A stretch of 64,000 nucleotides of DNA from Lachnospiraceae bacterium. GTDB lineage: Bacteria; Bacillota; Clostridia; Lachnospirales; Lachnospiraceae. The stretch spans positions 124,001 to 188,000 of the forward strand of contig JAILNS010000036.1 of assembly GCA_024691305.1 (NCBI GenBank), read 5' to 3'. The notes beneath the pieces were generated by a model. The model was not told where the DNA came from, searched no databases, and saw only the letters and a program-made list of their open reading frames with translations. Positions 11,089-20,855 of this stretch are shown here, in pieces. The translations under genes were made by a program, and so were the position numbers. How positions within the stretch are numbered: position 1 is the stretch's first letter; each line of letters opens with the position of its first letter.

Positions 11089-11741
11089 TTCGGTGATGAA
11101 TCATTATTGGTCGGCTGTCCCGAAGTTCCGGGAGCTTTAAGACCGCTTGGAACATATTTCATATCGAAGATATCTATAACTTCTGTCCCGAATATATCAT
11201 GCATATAAGAATACAGCCTGTGATTTGCCAGCTCCCTGTCCTGTTTTCTGACCACGTTTTTCTTAAGCTCTATTCTAAACTCATCGATCCATTTGCTTAT
11301 CTCCTCGATCTCACGCCCGTTTTCTTTGAGCCTGTCATAACAGTCTTCCATTGTCATCAGCATAAGATCCCGATTTACCCTGTCAATATCACGCGGATAG
11401 TCCAGAAGCTGATCCTGGTATTCATCTATGTGTTCATTACACTCTTCTATCAGCTTCTTGTGCTGATCAAGATCCTTTTGAGCCGTTGTGATCCCCGATG
11501 ATGCATCATCGGCAAGCGTCACCATTTCATCTAGCAGTTTTTTCTTGAGTGCCTTGACTTTCTTAAGATCGTTATTTATATTTCCCTGTGCCTTTAGCAG
11601 ATCATTAAGTTCGTCGGCTTTTGCTTTAATATGGCCCGGAACCTGGCCTCCGTCAAACAACTGATGCCATTTATTATCAAGCGTAAGAGGGGGTATTCTT
11701 TTTCCTTCAAGCGCCTTGAGAAATTCTTTATCTTTGTCTGC
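11085..11741 (-). CDS. Coiled-coil hypothetical protein between rex and nnr
   Basis: ORF MADKDKEFLKALEGKRIPPLTLDNKWHQLF... with predicted helical repeats; overlaps neighbours by a few bp at both ends. Confidence 0.75.
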   Translation of the reverse strand, partial: ADKDKEFLKALEGKRIPPLTLDNKWHQLFDGGQVPGHIKAKADELNDLLKAQGNINNDLKKVKALKKKLLDEMVTLADDASSGITTAQKDLDQHKKLIEECNEHIDEYQDQLLDYPRDIDRVNRDLMLMTMEDCYDRLKENGREIEEISKWIDEFRIELKKNVVRKQDRELANHRLYSYMHDIFGTEVIDIFDMKYVPSGLKAPGTSGQPTNNDSSPN

Positions 11742-11749
11742 CATAAGCA

Positions 11750-12382
11750 TCACCCTTCCAGATCCCTGAGATTATACGACAATTTCATCAGACTGTCCGA
11801 GAGATGAACGTTTTCCACACGTACATTCTCCGGCACATCAAGGTCGATGTGTGCAAAATTCCAGATGCCCTGTATTCCACAGCGGATCAGTCTGTCCGCC
11901 ACTTCAACCGCAGCATCTTTTGGAATAGTCAAAACAGCAATATCTATTGAATATTCTTTAATAAAGTCTTCCAGTTCCGACATCGGACGTACCGGCATGT
12001 TTCTGACCATAACGCCCTGCATATGAGGGTCAGAATCAAACAGTCCCTTCGTATGGAAGCCACGTCTGTCAAAATTTACATAGTTTGCCAGTGCCTGCCC
12101 GAGATTGCCTGCCCCTACGATTATAAGGTTATGGCGTTTATCAAGCCCCAGTATATGTCCTATCTCTTCATGAAGATAATCTACATTATAACCATAGCCC
12201 TGTTGACCAAATCCGCCGAAATTATTAAGATCCTGCCTTATCTGCGAAGCCGTAACATGCATCAGCCGGCTTAAATCCGCCGAAGATATGCGTTCTATCC
12301 CCTGATCTTTTAATTCACTGAGAAATCTGTGGTATCTCGGCAGACGGCTTATAACTGCCTGTGATATGTCTCCTCTTTCCAT
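11750..12382 (-). CDS. rex: Redox-sensing transcriptional repressor Rex
   Basis: N-terminal winged helix (ISSADLSRLMHVTASQIRQDLNNFGGFGQQGYGYNV) and Rossmann motif (LIIVGAGNLGQALANY). Confidence 0.96.
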   Translation of the reverse strand: MERGDISQAVISRLPRYHRFLSELKDQGIERISSADLSRLMHVTASQIRQDLNNFGGFGQQGYGYNVDYLHEEIGHILGLDKRHNLIIVGAGNLGQALANYVNFDRRGFHTKGLFDSDPHMQGVMVRNMPVRPMSELEDFIKEYSIDIAVLTIPKDAAVEVADRLIRCGIQGIWNFAHIDLDVPENVRVENVHLSDSLMKLSYNLRDLEG

Positions 12383-12437
12383 AAATACAACTGTCTCCTA
12401 ATTGATTTATCCATATATATAATAAAATTTTATCACT

Positions 12438-12455
12438 TTGTGAAAATTTTCTCAA
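12438..12455. promoter_or_regulatory. Putative Rex operator TTGTGAAAATTTTCTCAA
   Basis: 18-bp near-palindrome matching TTGTGA-N6-TCACAA with one mismatch, 56 bp upstream of the rex start in the rex/tmcAL divergent region. Confidence 0.6.
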
Positions 12456-12513
12456 TCATATCAGGTAATTTGTAACGGTAGCATCAAAACTTCCGCCATG
12501 ATAAAATACACTC

Positions 12514-13740
12514 ATGAAAACAGCAGGTATCATAGCAGAATTCAACCCATTCCATAACGGACACGAACATCTCATATCCGAAGCAAAAAGCAAATACGGT
12601 GCCGATCATTGTGTAATAGTAATGAGCGGTTCCTTTACGCAGCGCGGAGAACCTGCATGGATGTATAAGTATGATCGTGTAAAATGTGCTCTTATAAGCG
12701 GTGCCGATGTTGTATTGGAGCTTCCCGTATCTTATGCCACTGCAGGTGCAGAAGCATTTGCTTTTGGCGGTGTAAGTATCCTGCATGCGATAGGTATCAC
12801 GGATATTCTCATTTTTGGAACGGAAAACGATGATATCACTTCATTTGAAAAAATCTCCGAAGAACTGCTTGAACCGTCCGAAGAATATAAAGAAGCATTA
12901 AATGAAGGATTAAAGAAAGGGCTTTCTTATCCTGCGGCGCGCTGTGCTGCCCTTCCGGATCATTCGGATATATTGTCTTCTCCCAATAACATTTTGGGGA
13001 TCGAGTATCTAAAATCGCTCAGGATCTTAGGTTCCGAAATAAATCCTATAGCAGTAAAACGTATGGGAAACGGATACCACGATGATACGATAATGAAATA
13101 TGCTTCGGCCGAGGCAATACGAAAAGAGATCTCTCAAAATAACAATATCGAAAACATCAAAGGCTGTGTACCTGACAGTGTTTACGATATCATGTCGGAC
13201 GGTTATAAGAAAACATATCCCCTGACACCCGATGATCTAACGCTGATAGCAGCATATACTATGTTAAGCTCATCATTTGATGAACTGAGTTCTTATCAGG
13301 ATGTAAATCCGGATATAGCAAACCGTCTGTTAAAAGGGTTTAATATAAACAGCGATAAAGCCGATCATCCTCTTACGGAAACAATTCTTTCAATGAAGAC
13401 CAAGGAACTGACATATACACGCCTTAGCCGCTCGATCCTTCACAGCATACTCAGGCAAAAAGATATGACAAGGACACCGGAAAAAGCCCTGATTCCTTGT
13501 CCTTATACGCGTTTGCTCGGCTTTAAAGAAAGCTCATCGGATCTGATGCACAATATGGTCAAAAAAACCGCTATCCCCATAATAAACAAAGCTGCCGATG
13601 CTGATTCCGCACTCTCCGAAGAAGCTTTAAATATGTTTAATGCTACCATCCGCGCCGACAGGCTATATGATCTTTTGATAAAAAACAAATACGGCACCTG
13701 CCTTACAGACAGTTGCCGCATCAGTCCCATTATACTCTGA
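12514..13740 (+). CDS. tmcAL: tRNA(Met) cytidine acetate ligase, nucleotidyltransferase-like
   Basis: MKTAGIIAEFNPFHNGHEHLISEAK, VIVMSGSFTQRGEPAWMYKYDR motifs. Confidence 0.93.
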   Translation: MKTAGIIAEFNPFHNGHEHLISEAKSKYGADHCVIVMSGSFTQRGEPAWMYKYDRVKCALISGADVVLELPVSYATAGAEAFAFGGVSILHAIGITDILIFGTENDDITSFEKISEELLEPSEEYKEALNEGLKKGLSYPAARCAALPDHSDILSSPNNILGIEYLKSLRILGSEINPIAVKRMGNGYHDDTIMKYASAEAIRKEISQNNNIENIKGCVPDSVYDIMSDGYKKTYPLTPDDLTLIAAYTMLSSSFDELSSYQDVNPDIANRLLKGFNINSDKADHPLTETILSMKTKELTYTRLSRSILHSILRQKDMTRTPEKALIPCPYTRLLGFKESSSDLMHNMVKKTAIPIINKAADADSALSEEALNMFNATIRADRLYDLLIKNKYGTCLTDSCRISPIIL

Positions 13741-13804
13741 TCGGTCACGTTATAATCTGATCGATTTTATCTTACGATGATTTATATATTAATCAGTGAT
13801 TCTT

Positions 13805-15211
13805 TTATTCCTGCCCGTTCCAGCAGTATGTACAAAGATTCTCCGGTGGAAGACCTACTGCATCCAGCATATCATCAAGACGGTTAAACCTTAGTGAGGT
13901 AAAATTCAGTTTCTTCCTTATACCTTCCACCATATTCTCGTATTCTTCGGTATCGGGATCGGAATACTTCTTTAGCTTTTCATCCGATACTTCTCCGTTC
14001 TCGAGCTCCATTATCACATTTCTTGCGATCAGTTCCATCTCGGAATTTGACCTGGAGAAATTCAGATATTTACATCCGAACAAAAGCGGAGGACATGCAG
14101 GTCTTATATGCACCTCTTTTGCTCCGCTCTCATACAGGAATTCTGTTGTTTCACGAAGCTGTGTACCTCTGACTATGGAGTCATCTATCAGAAGCAGACT
14201 CTTATCTTTTATAAGTTCATGCACCGGAAGGAGTTTCATGTGCGCGATAAGATTGCGCTTGGTCTGGATAGTCGGCATGAAGCTTCTGGGCCATGTAGGT
14301 GTATATTTAATAAAAGGTCTTGAAAAAGGAATACCTGATTCATTTGCATATCCTACAGCATGTGCGGTTCCGGAATCCGGAACCCCCGCCACAACATCAG
14401 CTTTGACATTATCTCTTTTTGCCATGTTGGCACCGCAATTATAGCGCATTTTTTCGACATTTATACCTTCATATACCGCTGACGGGTATCCGTAATATAC
14501 CCAAAGAAAAGTACATATCTTCAGATCTTTGCCCGGATTGACCAAAGTCTTAACTTTATCCGCATCAAAAACAACAATCTCACCCGGACCAAGTTCACGA
14601 TCATCGCTGTATCCTAAATTGAGATATGAATAACTTTCAAAGCAGACGCACCTGGCATTTTCTTTTTTTCCAAGGATCACCGGTGTTCTGCCGTGCTTAT
14701 CTCTGGCTGCATATATTCCTTTGGGTGTCAGGATGAGCAGAGACAGTGATCCTTCAATTACATCAAGGGCATATTTTATACCCTCTATCAGATTATCCTT
14801 ACGGTTGATAAGGGCTGCTACCAACTCTGTTGCATTGATCTCTCCGTTACTCATCTCGAAGAAATGGGTTCCGTCTTCGACTATTTCCGCAACAAGTTCC
14901 TCGGCGTTGTTTATCTTACTTACCGTGGTTATCGCAAAAGATCCGTGATGAGATCTGACAAGTATCGGCTGCGCTTCGTAATCGGATATACAGCCTATGC
15001 CCATATTTCCTTCCAGATCAGGTATCTCCTTATCAAATTTCGTACGAAACTGAGTGTTTTCAATGCTGTGAATTGATTTGGAAAAACCATTCTCCGGATC
15101 ATAAACTGCCATGCCCGCTCTTCTGGTTCCCAGATGAGAATGGTAATCCGTACCGAAATACAGATCAAATGTACATTTTTCCTTAGATGCCACTCCGAAA
15201 AAACCGCTCAT
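13805..15211 (-). CDS. Amidophosphoribosyltransferase (PurF)-like protein with Ser at the usual Cys nucleophile position
   Basis: Gln-amidotransferase II-like N-terminus (MSGFFGVASKEKCTFDLYFGTDYHSHLGTRRAGM) and PRTase motif LLLIDDSIVRGTQLRETTEFL. Confidence 0.85.
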   Translation of the reverse strand: MSGFFGVASKEKCTFDLYFGTDYHSHLGTRRAGMAVYDPENGFSKSIHSIENTQFRTKFDKEIPDLEGNMGIGCISDYEAQPILVRSHHGSFAITTVSKINNAEELVAEIVEDGTHFFEMSNGEINATELVAALINRKDNLIEGIKYALDVIEGSLSLLILTPKGIYAARDKHGRTPVILGKKENARCVCFESYSYLNLGYSDDRELGPGEIVVFDADKVKTLVNPGKDLKICTFLWVYYGYPSAVYEGINVEKMRYNCGANMAKRDNVKADVVAGVPDSGTAHAVGYANESGIPFSRPFIKYTPTWPRSFMPTIQTKRNLIAHMKLLPVHELIKDKSLLLIDDSIVRGTQLRETTEFLYESGAKEVHIRPACPPLLFGCKYLNFSRSNSEMELIARNVIMELENGEVSDEKLKKYSDPDTEEYENMVEGIRKKLNFTSLRFNRLDDMLDAVGLPPENLCTYCWNGQE

Positions 15212-15244
15212 AAATGTTATTCCTCCGAATCTGATTCTATATAC

Positions 15245-15784
15245 TTATCCCTTCGATGCGCCTCGCATATCAATAGCCCAGAATACCACCCTGGCGACAA
15301 CAAAGAAACAAATTCCCATAACAACGCCGACAAGATTAAGCCATGCATCATCTGTCTGAAAATGTCTGCCTGCCACATACTGCTTAAAATATTCGGTAAA
15401 ATATGCAAGCGCTATGCTTATTATCGCAGCAAACAAAACTCCCGCCGTTCGTCCGACAGGTTTTGTAAAGATCAGGCATGCCACTATACATAAACCAAAT
15501 GACAACATAAAAAACAGCACGAAATGTGCAAGACATCTTAAGAAAAGATTGAGAGCATTGACCTGTTCGGAAGTCAGTTCCTCATCAAATACCGCATTTC
15601 CGATCTTTAAGATCACTGCCTGGGTGATCCTGCTGGAACTTTCACCATCCTGTAAGGATACACGGATAAGCCCGTATACAAAAATAAACATAAACAGTGC
15701 ACAAACAAAAACCACGATAAAGCCAAATGCTTTTTTTGTTCCGGACGTATCAGACTTCATATCACGCATCAGGCTCATCCACAA
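15245..15784 (-). CDS. VanZ-like membrane protein (true start possibly nearer 15760)
   Basis: EYFKQYVAGRHFQTDDAWLNLVGVVMG matches the VanZ signature; 4-5 TM segments. Confidence 0.7.
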   Translation of the reverse strand: MWMSLMRDMKSDTSGTKKAFGFIVVFVCALFMFIFVYGLIRVSLQDGESSSRITQAVILKIGNAVFDEELTSEQVNALNLFLRCLAHFVLFFMLSFGLCIVACLIFTKPVGRTAGVLFAAIISIALAYFTEYFKQYVAGRHFQTDDAWLNLVGVVMGICFFVVARVVFWAIDMRGASKG

Positions 15785-16190
15785 GATTCTTAACTATGAC
15801 AAAATGATTCTTACCGTTTTTATATTCATATGACACGCTGTCCATAGTCTGTTTTACCATATATATTCCCAGACCGCCTATAGCGCGTTCATCAACAGAC
15901 AGTGTTATATCAGGATCCGGTTTAGCAAGAGGATCAAATGCAACACCCGAATCGTAAAGATGAATCGTTGCCACCTTGGGATCGTTTCCCGAAATATCTA
16001 TATCGATCTGAGCGTCACCCGTATTGGGAGCATATGCATAACTTGCTATGTTGATATACATTTCTTCAACTGCAATATCGATCTGCATCTGCACTCTTAT
16101 AGGACACCCGTTTGCTTCAAGTTCTCCATCGATAAAAGAAAGCACATTAGGCAGGTTTTCAGTTAAAGCCTCTATCCTAAGAGTCTTCAT
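15762..16190 (-). CDS. RsbW/SpoIIAB-like serine-protein kinase (HATPase_c_2 anti-sigma factor)
   Basis: N box IDIAVEEMYINIASYAY, G1 YDSGVAFDPL, G2 GGLGIYMVKQTMD. Confidence 0.85.
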   Translation of the reverse strand: MKTLRIEALTENLPNVLSFIDGELEANGCPIRVQMQIDIAVEEMYINIASYAYAPNTGDAQIDIDISGNDPKVATIHLYDSGVAFDPLAKPDPDITLSVDERAIGGLGIYMVKQTMDSVSYEYKNGKNHFVIVKNLVDEPDA

Positions 16191-18373
16191 TCCTTATCCT
16201 TTCCCGGACCGTAATAGGTCATACATAACATTGTAAGATCATCGAACTGTTCAGCACCCCCGACAAAGTCTTCAATAGACTCCGCCACATTGGAAAGAAC
16301 CTTTTCGGGTTTAGCATCAGGCTCACTGTTTAAAGCTTCGAGCAGCCTTTCTGTGCCGTACAGTTCGTCCTCTATATCCATAGCTTCACACACACCGTCA
16401 GTATATATAAACAGGGCATCTCCGGGGTGCATCACAAATTCATGTTCTTCAAATCTCATGCCATCCATACAGGCAAGAGCCGGAGAATGCTTATATATAA
16501 CGTAATCATATCCTTCTCCCGCACGTTTTATGAGCGGATGTTCATGGCCGGCATTGGAAGCCTTTCCATGTCCTGTTGATATTTCTACAATACCAAGCCA
16601 AACGGTAACAAATAATTCAGCTTCATTTCCCTCGCACAACTGGTCATTGACATCTGCAAGAATCTCAGAGGGAGTCCCTCCCATCTGCGCTCTGTTCTTT
16701 ATAAGTGTTTTGGCAATAACCATAAACAAAGCCGCAGGAACACCTTTTCCCGAAACATCAGCCATTACCATTGCAAGATGATCGTCGTCCACAAAGAAGA
16801 AATCGTAAAAATCGCCTCCGACTTCTCTTGCCGGATTCATAGTAGCATACAGGTCAAACTCGTTTCTCTCTGGATAGGGAGGAAATATACGAGGTAACAT
16901 ATCGGCCTGGATCTGGGTGGCCACATTAAGTTCTGCACCAATACGTTCTTTTTCTGCCGTGATCCGTGTGATCTCCTGAATATATATATTGGTACGTGCA
17001 GAGATATCGGCAAATGTATCGGCAAGTATCTCTATTTCGTCACCTGTATGATATATCTTGTCCATCTGGAACTGAGGATGATCTCCGTTTAAGGAAGCAA
17101 CCTCCTTGGACATTGTTTCTATCGGTTTTACAATTCTTTTAGCCAGCACAGAAGCATTTATTATCCCAAACATACTTATGAGGATAAGCACTATTACCAT
17201 GACCCTCTTCACGGGTTTGATCCCCTCGTCAAATGTCGAGTTTGCAGTTGAAGCAATATCCTCGTAATTCTCCTTAAGCATAGAGGTTGGTGTATCTACC
17301 TGCTCCTTGCTCGCAACCGATACGACTGCCCATCCTACCGTAGGAATTGTGGCACCCGACATATAATAATCACCTTCAGAGGTTTTAACAAGATGTACAT
17401 CTGTATTTCCGTCAAGAACGGCCTTTACAAACTCGGCAAGTTCCGTATCGGAAGACTCGCGAAGATCTGTGGCATCATCAGATGAATGCACTTCAAATAT
17501 CTTATGTCCCTCCGGAGCAAATACTGTATGTCCGTACTGATTAATGATGCAGACAAACCCACCGTACTGTTCTGAAGTGGTAACTGCTTCCTCCATTGAA
17601 TTCAAAAACAGATCTGCGCCTACAACTGCTGTCAGTTTTCCTCTTTCATCATAAACAGGCATCGAACATACAATTCCCAGTCTTCCCGAAAAAGCATCCA
17701 CCTCGACATCAGAGAAAAAGATTTTGCCCGTCTCTTTCGCTCCGATAAACCAGGGACGCTCGGTCACAGGGAAATCCATTATTTCATCTTCCGATACATA
17801 TTTGGAAGACGGAACCTGATCCGTTATAACCATCAGCCCGCTCTGAGTACCGATAAAACATGAATTAAGCTGGGCTTTACTGTCAAAAAGTGCGATCATA
17901 AGGTCGGACATATTACCGAGTAATCTGATTTCTTCCGCATATTCCGGATCGGATATGTCTACTCCCGACTCATAAAGAAGTTGTACACTGGTCTTTCCTT
18001 CGTTTGACTTATCGGGAACGGATACATCTTTACCCGGATATTTATTATCATCCGAATATAGCTTGGTCGCAAAATCACAAAGCATCCACACATTGCTCTC
18101 AAGATCACTGAACAGGTCGTCAGCAATATAGGCATCCAACGCCGTTGTCCTTCCCAGATTGGCATTTATGACATTATCCATCGTCTCCGCCGATATCGTT
18201 GTCATGGATTCGACCTGTTTATCATTTGTATCTTCCACTATATTCGTAAGCATTCGCGACTGGTATATGGTTATCCCCACAAGTGCCAGAAGGAAAAAAA
18301 TAATATTGAAAAAAACCAGATTAAATATTTTATTTTGTATTCCGCCTATTACAAGGTTTTTTATCTTTTTCAT
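16187..18373 (-). CDS. Membrane SpoIIE/RsbU-type PP2C phosphatase with Cache-like sensor and HAMP domain
   Basis: N-terminal TM, about 300-aa extracellular region, HAMP region, PP2C core (PAREVGGDFYDFFFVDDDHLAMVMADVSGKGVPAALFM; DALFIYTDGVCEAMD). Confidence 0.93.
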   Translation of the reverse strand: MKKIKNLVIGGIQNKIFNLVFFNIIFFLLALVGITIYQSRMLTNIVEDTNDKQVESMTTISAETMDNVINANLGRTTALDAYIADDLFSDLESNVWMLCDFATKLYSDDNKYPGKDVSVPDKSNEGKTSVQLLYESGVDISDPEYAEEIRLLGNMSDLMIALFDSKAQLNSCFIGTQSGLMVITDQVPSSKYVSEDEIMDFPVTERPWFIGAKETGKIFFSDVEVDAFSGRLGIVCSMPVYDERGKLTAVVGADLFLNSMEEAVTTSEQYGGFVCIINQYGHTVFAPEGHKIFEVHSSDDATDLRESSDTELAEFVKAVLDGNTDVHLVKTSEGDYYMSGATIPTVGWAVVSVASKEQVDTPTSMLKENYEDIASTANSTFDEGIKPVKRVMVIVLILISMFGIINASVLAKRIVKPIETMSKEVASLNGDHPQFQMDKIYHTGDEIEILADTFADISARTNIYIQEITRITAEKERIGAELNVATQIQADMLPRIFPPYPERNEFDLYATMNPAREVGGDFYDFFFVDDDHLAMVMADVSGKGVPAALFMVIAKTLIKNRAQMGGTPSEILADVNDQLCEGNEAELFVTVWLGIVEISTGHGKASNAGHEHPLIKRAGEGYDYVIYKHSPALACMDGMRFEEHEFVMHPGDALFIYTDGVCEAMDIEDELYGTERLLEALNSEPDAKPEKVLSNVAESIEDFVGGAEQFDDLTMLCMTYYGPGKDKE

Positions 18374-19587
18374 CTTGATTCCGGATCTTCTCCGCGTGCG
18401 ATCTTGATATTTCTCTTATCTTCATACATAAGCTTATCTGCGTGCTCCATGATCTGTTTAAAGTCAAACGGAGCTTCTCCGTATCCTATCCCGCATGCTA
18501 TAACACATTCGTGTTCAGCATTTTGATTCAGCTTATCTACTTCTTTTTTCCATTTACTCACAAGTTCATCGATTTCTTCACGGGTAAGACCAAGTGCAAT
18601 AACTATGAACTCATCTCCGCCTACTCTGAATCCGTAAATATCATCTGACAGGATTTTTTTTACACTTTCTCCGGCCCTGATGATCAGATTATTACCGGCA
18701 TCATGACCATATTTGTCATTAGTCTTTTTAAGATCATTCAGATCCATATTCAGAACCGAAATCCTGTCGGCAAAAGAAAATCTGTTCAGCACAAGTTCGT
18801 TTAATTTTGCTTTGTTATATAACCCCGTAAGATTATCATGCTCATTCTCATAAACGATCTGTTCACGAAGAAGTGCGTTTTCCAAGTATAATTTAAACTC
18901 GTTATATAACATGGATTTATATCTTAAATCCACATCTTCTTCATCCAATACATATAATCCGTAGCCCGCACCTGTCATGGCACGTCCGCTGCAGCAACAT
19001 GTATACGATCGGTCGGATAGCCCGGAAAAAACTGCCGTGGTATCACTGTCATTAAGATAAGGTACCTGATCAACCCTCAGCGCCTGTATGGTATCTATAG
19101 ATGTATCAATATAATACCTTATAACTACTTCATGCCTTTCTATAAATAAAACCACACTTTTAGCTTCAAAATATTTAAGTGCGATCTTCATGCATCCGCA
19201 AGGATTGTTTGAAAGTGCACCTATAAGATCGCTTTGACATGATGATATCCTTCGCCATTCTTTGGTATATTCCGATAGTTCCCTGAATAGTTTTGCATAA
19301 TCGCTTATGTCGTATATATGATGTATAAGGCTCTGTTTTCCCTTATAATAGTCGGAAAAAGATCTTACTTTATAATATTTTCCCTGCTCCTTATCGGCTA
19401 TTTCCCATTCGAGTCCGGCTTCACCGATAACTTCATCCATATATAATCTGGCCCATCTGGACCATTGACTGTCTTCGAAATCTATCGCATTATTACGGAA
19501 AATAATCTTCCATGACATATCCGTAATGATGAGTTCCGAGCTTTTGTCTATTAAACTGTTTTGGATTATAATATTTATATCCGACAT
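18370..19587 (-). CDS. GGDEF-domain diguanylate cyclase
   Basis: HDNLTGLYNKAKLNEL...YGHDAGNNLIIRAGESVKK...RVGGDEFIVIALG. Confidence 0.92.
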   Translation of the reverse strand: MSDINIIIQNSLIDKSSELIITDMSWKIIFRNNAIDFEDSQWSRWARLYMDEVIGEAGLEWEIADKEQGKYYKVRSFSDYYKGKQSLIHHIYDISDYAKLFRELSEYTKEWRRISSCQSDLIGALSNNPCGCMKIALKYFEAKSVVLFIERHEVVIRYYIDTSIDTIQALRVDQVPYLNDSDTTAVFSGLSDRSYTCCCSGRAMTGAGYGLYVLDEEDVDLRYKSMLYNEFKLYLENALLREQIVYENEHDNLTGLYNKAKLNELVLNRFSFADRISVLNMDLNDLKKTNDKYGHDAGNNLIIRAGESVKKILSDDIYGFRVGGDEFIVIALGLTREEIDELVSKWKKEVDKLNQNAEHECVIACGIGYGEAPFDFKQIMEHADKLMYEDKRNIKIARGEDPESR

Positions 19588-19615
19588 ATCCCGCTTCCCT
19601 ATCCGATATCAAGGA

Positions 19616-20461
19616 TCATTTTATTATCTCATCTATCGTGGTAACAGTACTGAACGTACCGCTATGATGAGAAATGATCTCTTTCATCTTCTGAAGCTCA
19701 AAATAGTTTATATAACATATAAGCGTTTTGTTTTCTCCGCTTATAGCACCATAAGAATCCATGATCGTACATGTCTTATTAAGTTTCTCTTTGATCTCTT
19801 TGATAAGGTCATCTGTATTCTTCGTGATGATGGTAACCTGTTTGATAGCCTCAAAGTGATCCGTATAGTGGTCTATGATAATAGTTGCCACCACATAAAC
19901 AAGGAGGCTTAGCAAAGCTGAGTTTCGGTTTATCAGAAGAAAAACAGCAGTATATACACATGCATTAAAGGCTATGAGCATATATGACATACTGAAGTTC
20001 TTGCCTGTAATATCCGACACTTTCCTGACGACAATGTTAGCAAATATTTCCGATCCGTCTATACATCCACCGTGCCGAAGGATAAGCGAAAGCCCGGCTC
20101 CGAGTATTGCACCTCCGAATACAACAGCCAGAAAATGCTCGGTATTTAATTCAAAAGGTATCTCCTCAAACACTTCAAGTCCAACAGTATAAGCTATAGA
20201 CCCTACAAGCGCCCTTATGCTGAAGTTTCTTCCCAATATTACATATCCTGCTATCAAAAAAGGAATAAAAACAACCAAAACACAAAGAGAAAGGTTAAAA
20301 CCCGTTAGTTTACTGATAATTATAGCTATCCCGGCCGTCCCATAGTCTATCGCACTGTTCGGAAGCAATATACATGCAACCGAAAAGCTGGCCATAAGAG
20401 CACCAACGATTATCAGTATATATGACATTATCTTATCTATGATCTGTTCATTGAATTTCAT
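19616..20461 (-). CDS. YitT family membrane protein with C-terminal DUF2179
   Basis: Hydrophobic N-terminal domain with GTAGIAIIISKLTGFNLS and GAGLSLILRHGGCIDGSEIFA; C-terminal alpha/beta domain. Confidence 0.9.
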   Translation of the reverse strand: MKFNEQIIDKIMSYILIIVGALMASFSVACILLPNSAIDYGTAGIAIIISKLTGFNLSLCVLVVFIPFLIAGYVILGRNFSIRALVGSIAYTVGLEVFEEIPFELNTEHFLAVVFGGAILGAGLSLILRHGGCIDGSEIFANIVVRKVSDITGKNFSMSYMLIAFNACVYTAVFLLINRNSALLSLLVYVVATIIIDHYTDHFEAIKQVTIITKNTDDLIKEIKEKLNKTCTIMDSYGAISGENKTLICYINYFELQKMKEIISHHSGTFSTVTTIDEIIK

Positions 20462-20531
20462 ATTTTATTCCATTTAAGCATTGTATATAACAGGCATTAG
20501 CATAATCAGTTAATCACAGCGAAACCGTCTG

Positions 20532-20834
20532 TCATTCAACCGTTAAAATATCGGAAAATCCCGTAACATCAAAAATCGATCTGACCGCACTCGGAGTATT
20601 GATTATCTTCATCTTACCTCCGCAGGCATTCATTGCTTTCTGAGCTGATAACAAAACTCTTAATCCGCTACTTGAAACATACACAAGGTCTGCTGCATCA
20701 AATACTATATTATTTACCATTCCGAAATATGGTCTTATAACTTCATCCAATTGCGGAGCAGCCATTGTATCAAGCTGTCCGGAAAGTTCCACCGTCATCT
20801 TATTACCCTGTAACTGTCTGTCAACGTTAAACAT
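20532..20834 (-). CDS. STAS-domain anti-sigma factor antagonist
   Basis: VELSGQLDTMAAPQLDE...DLVYVSSSGLRVLLSAQKAM...FDVTGFSDILTVE. Confidence 0.92.
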   Translation of the reverse strand: MFNVDRQLQGNKMTVELSGQLDTMAAPQLDEVIRPYFGMVNNIVFDAADLVYVSSSGLRVLLSAQKAMNACGGKMKIINTPSAVRSIFDVTGFSDILTVE

Positions 20835-20855
20835 ATAAGAACCCGTCTCCTTTCG

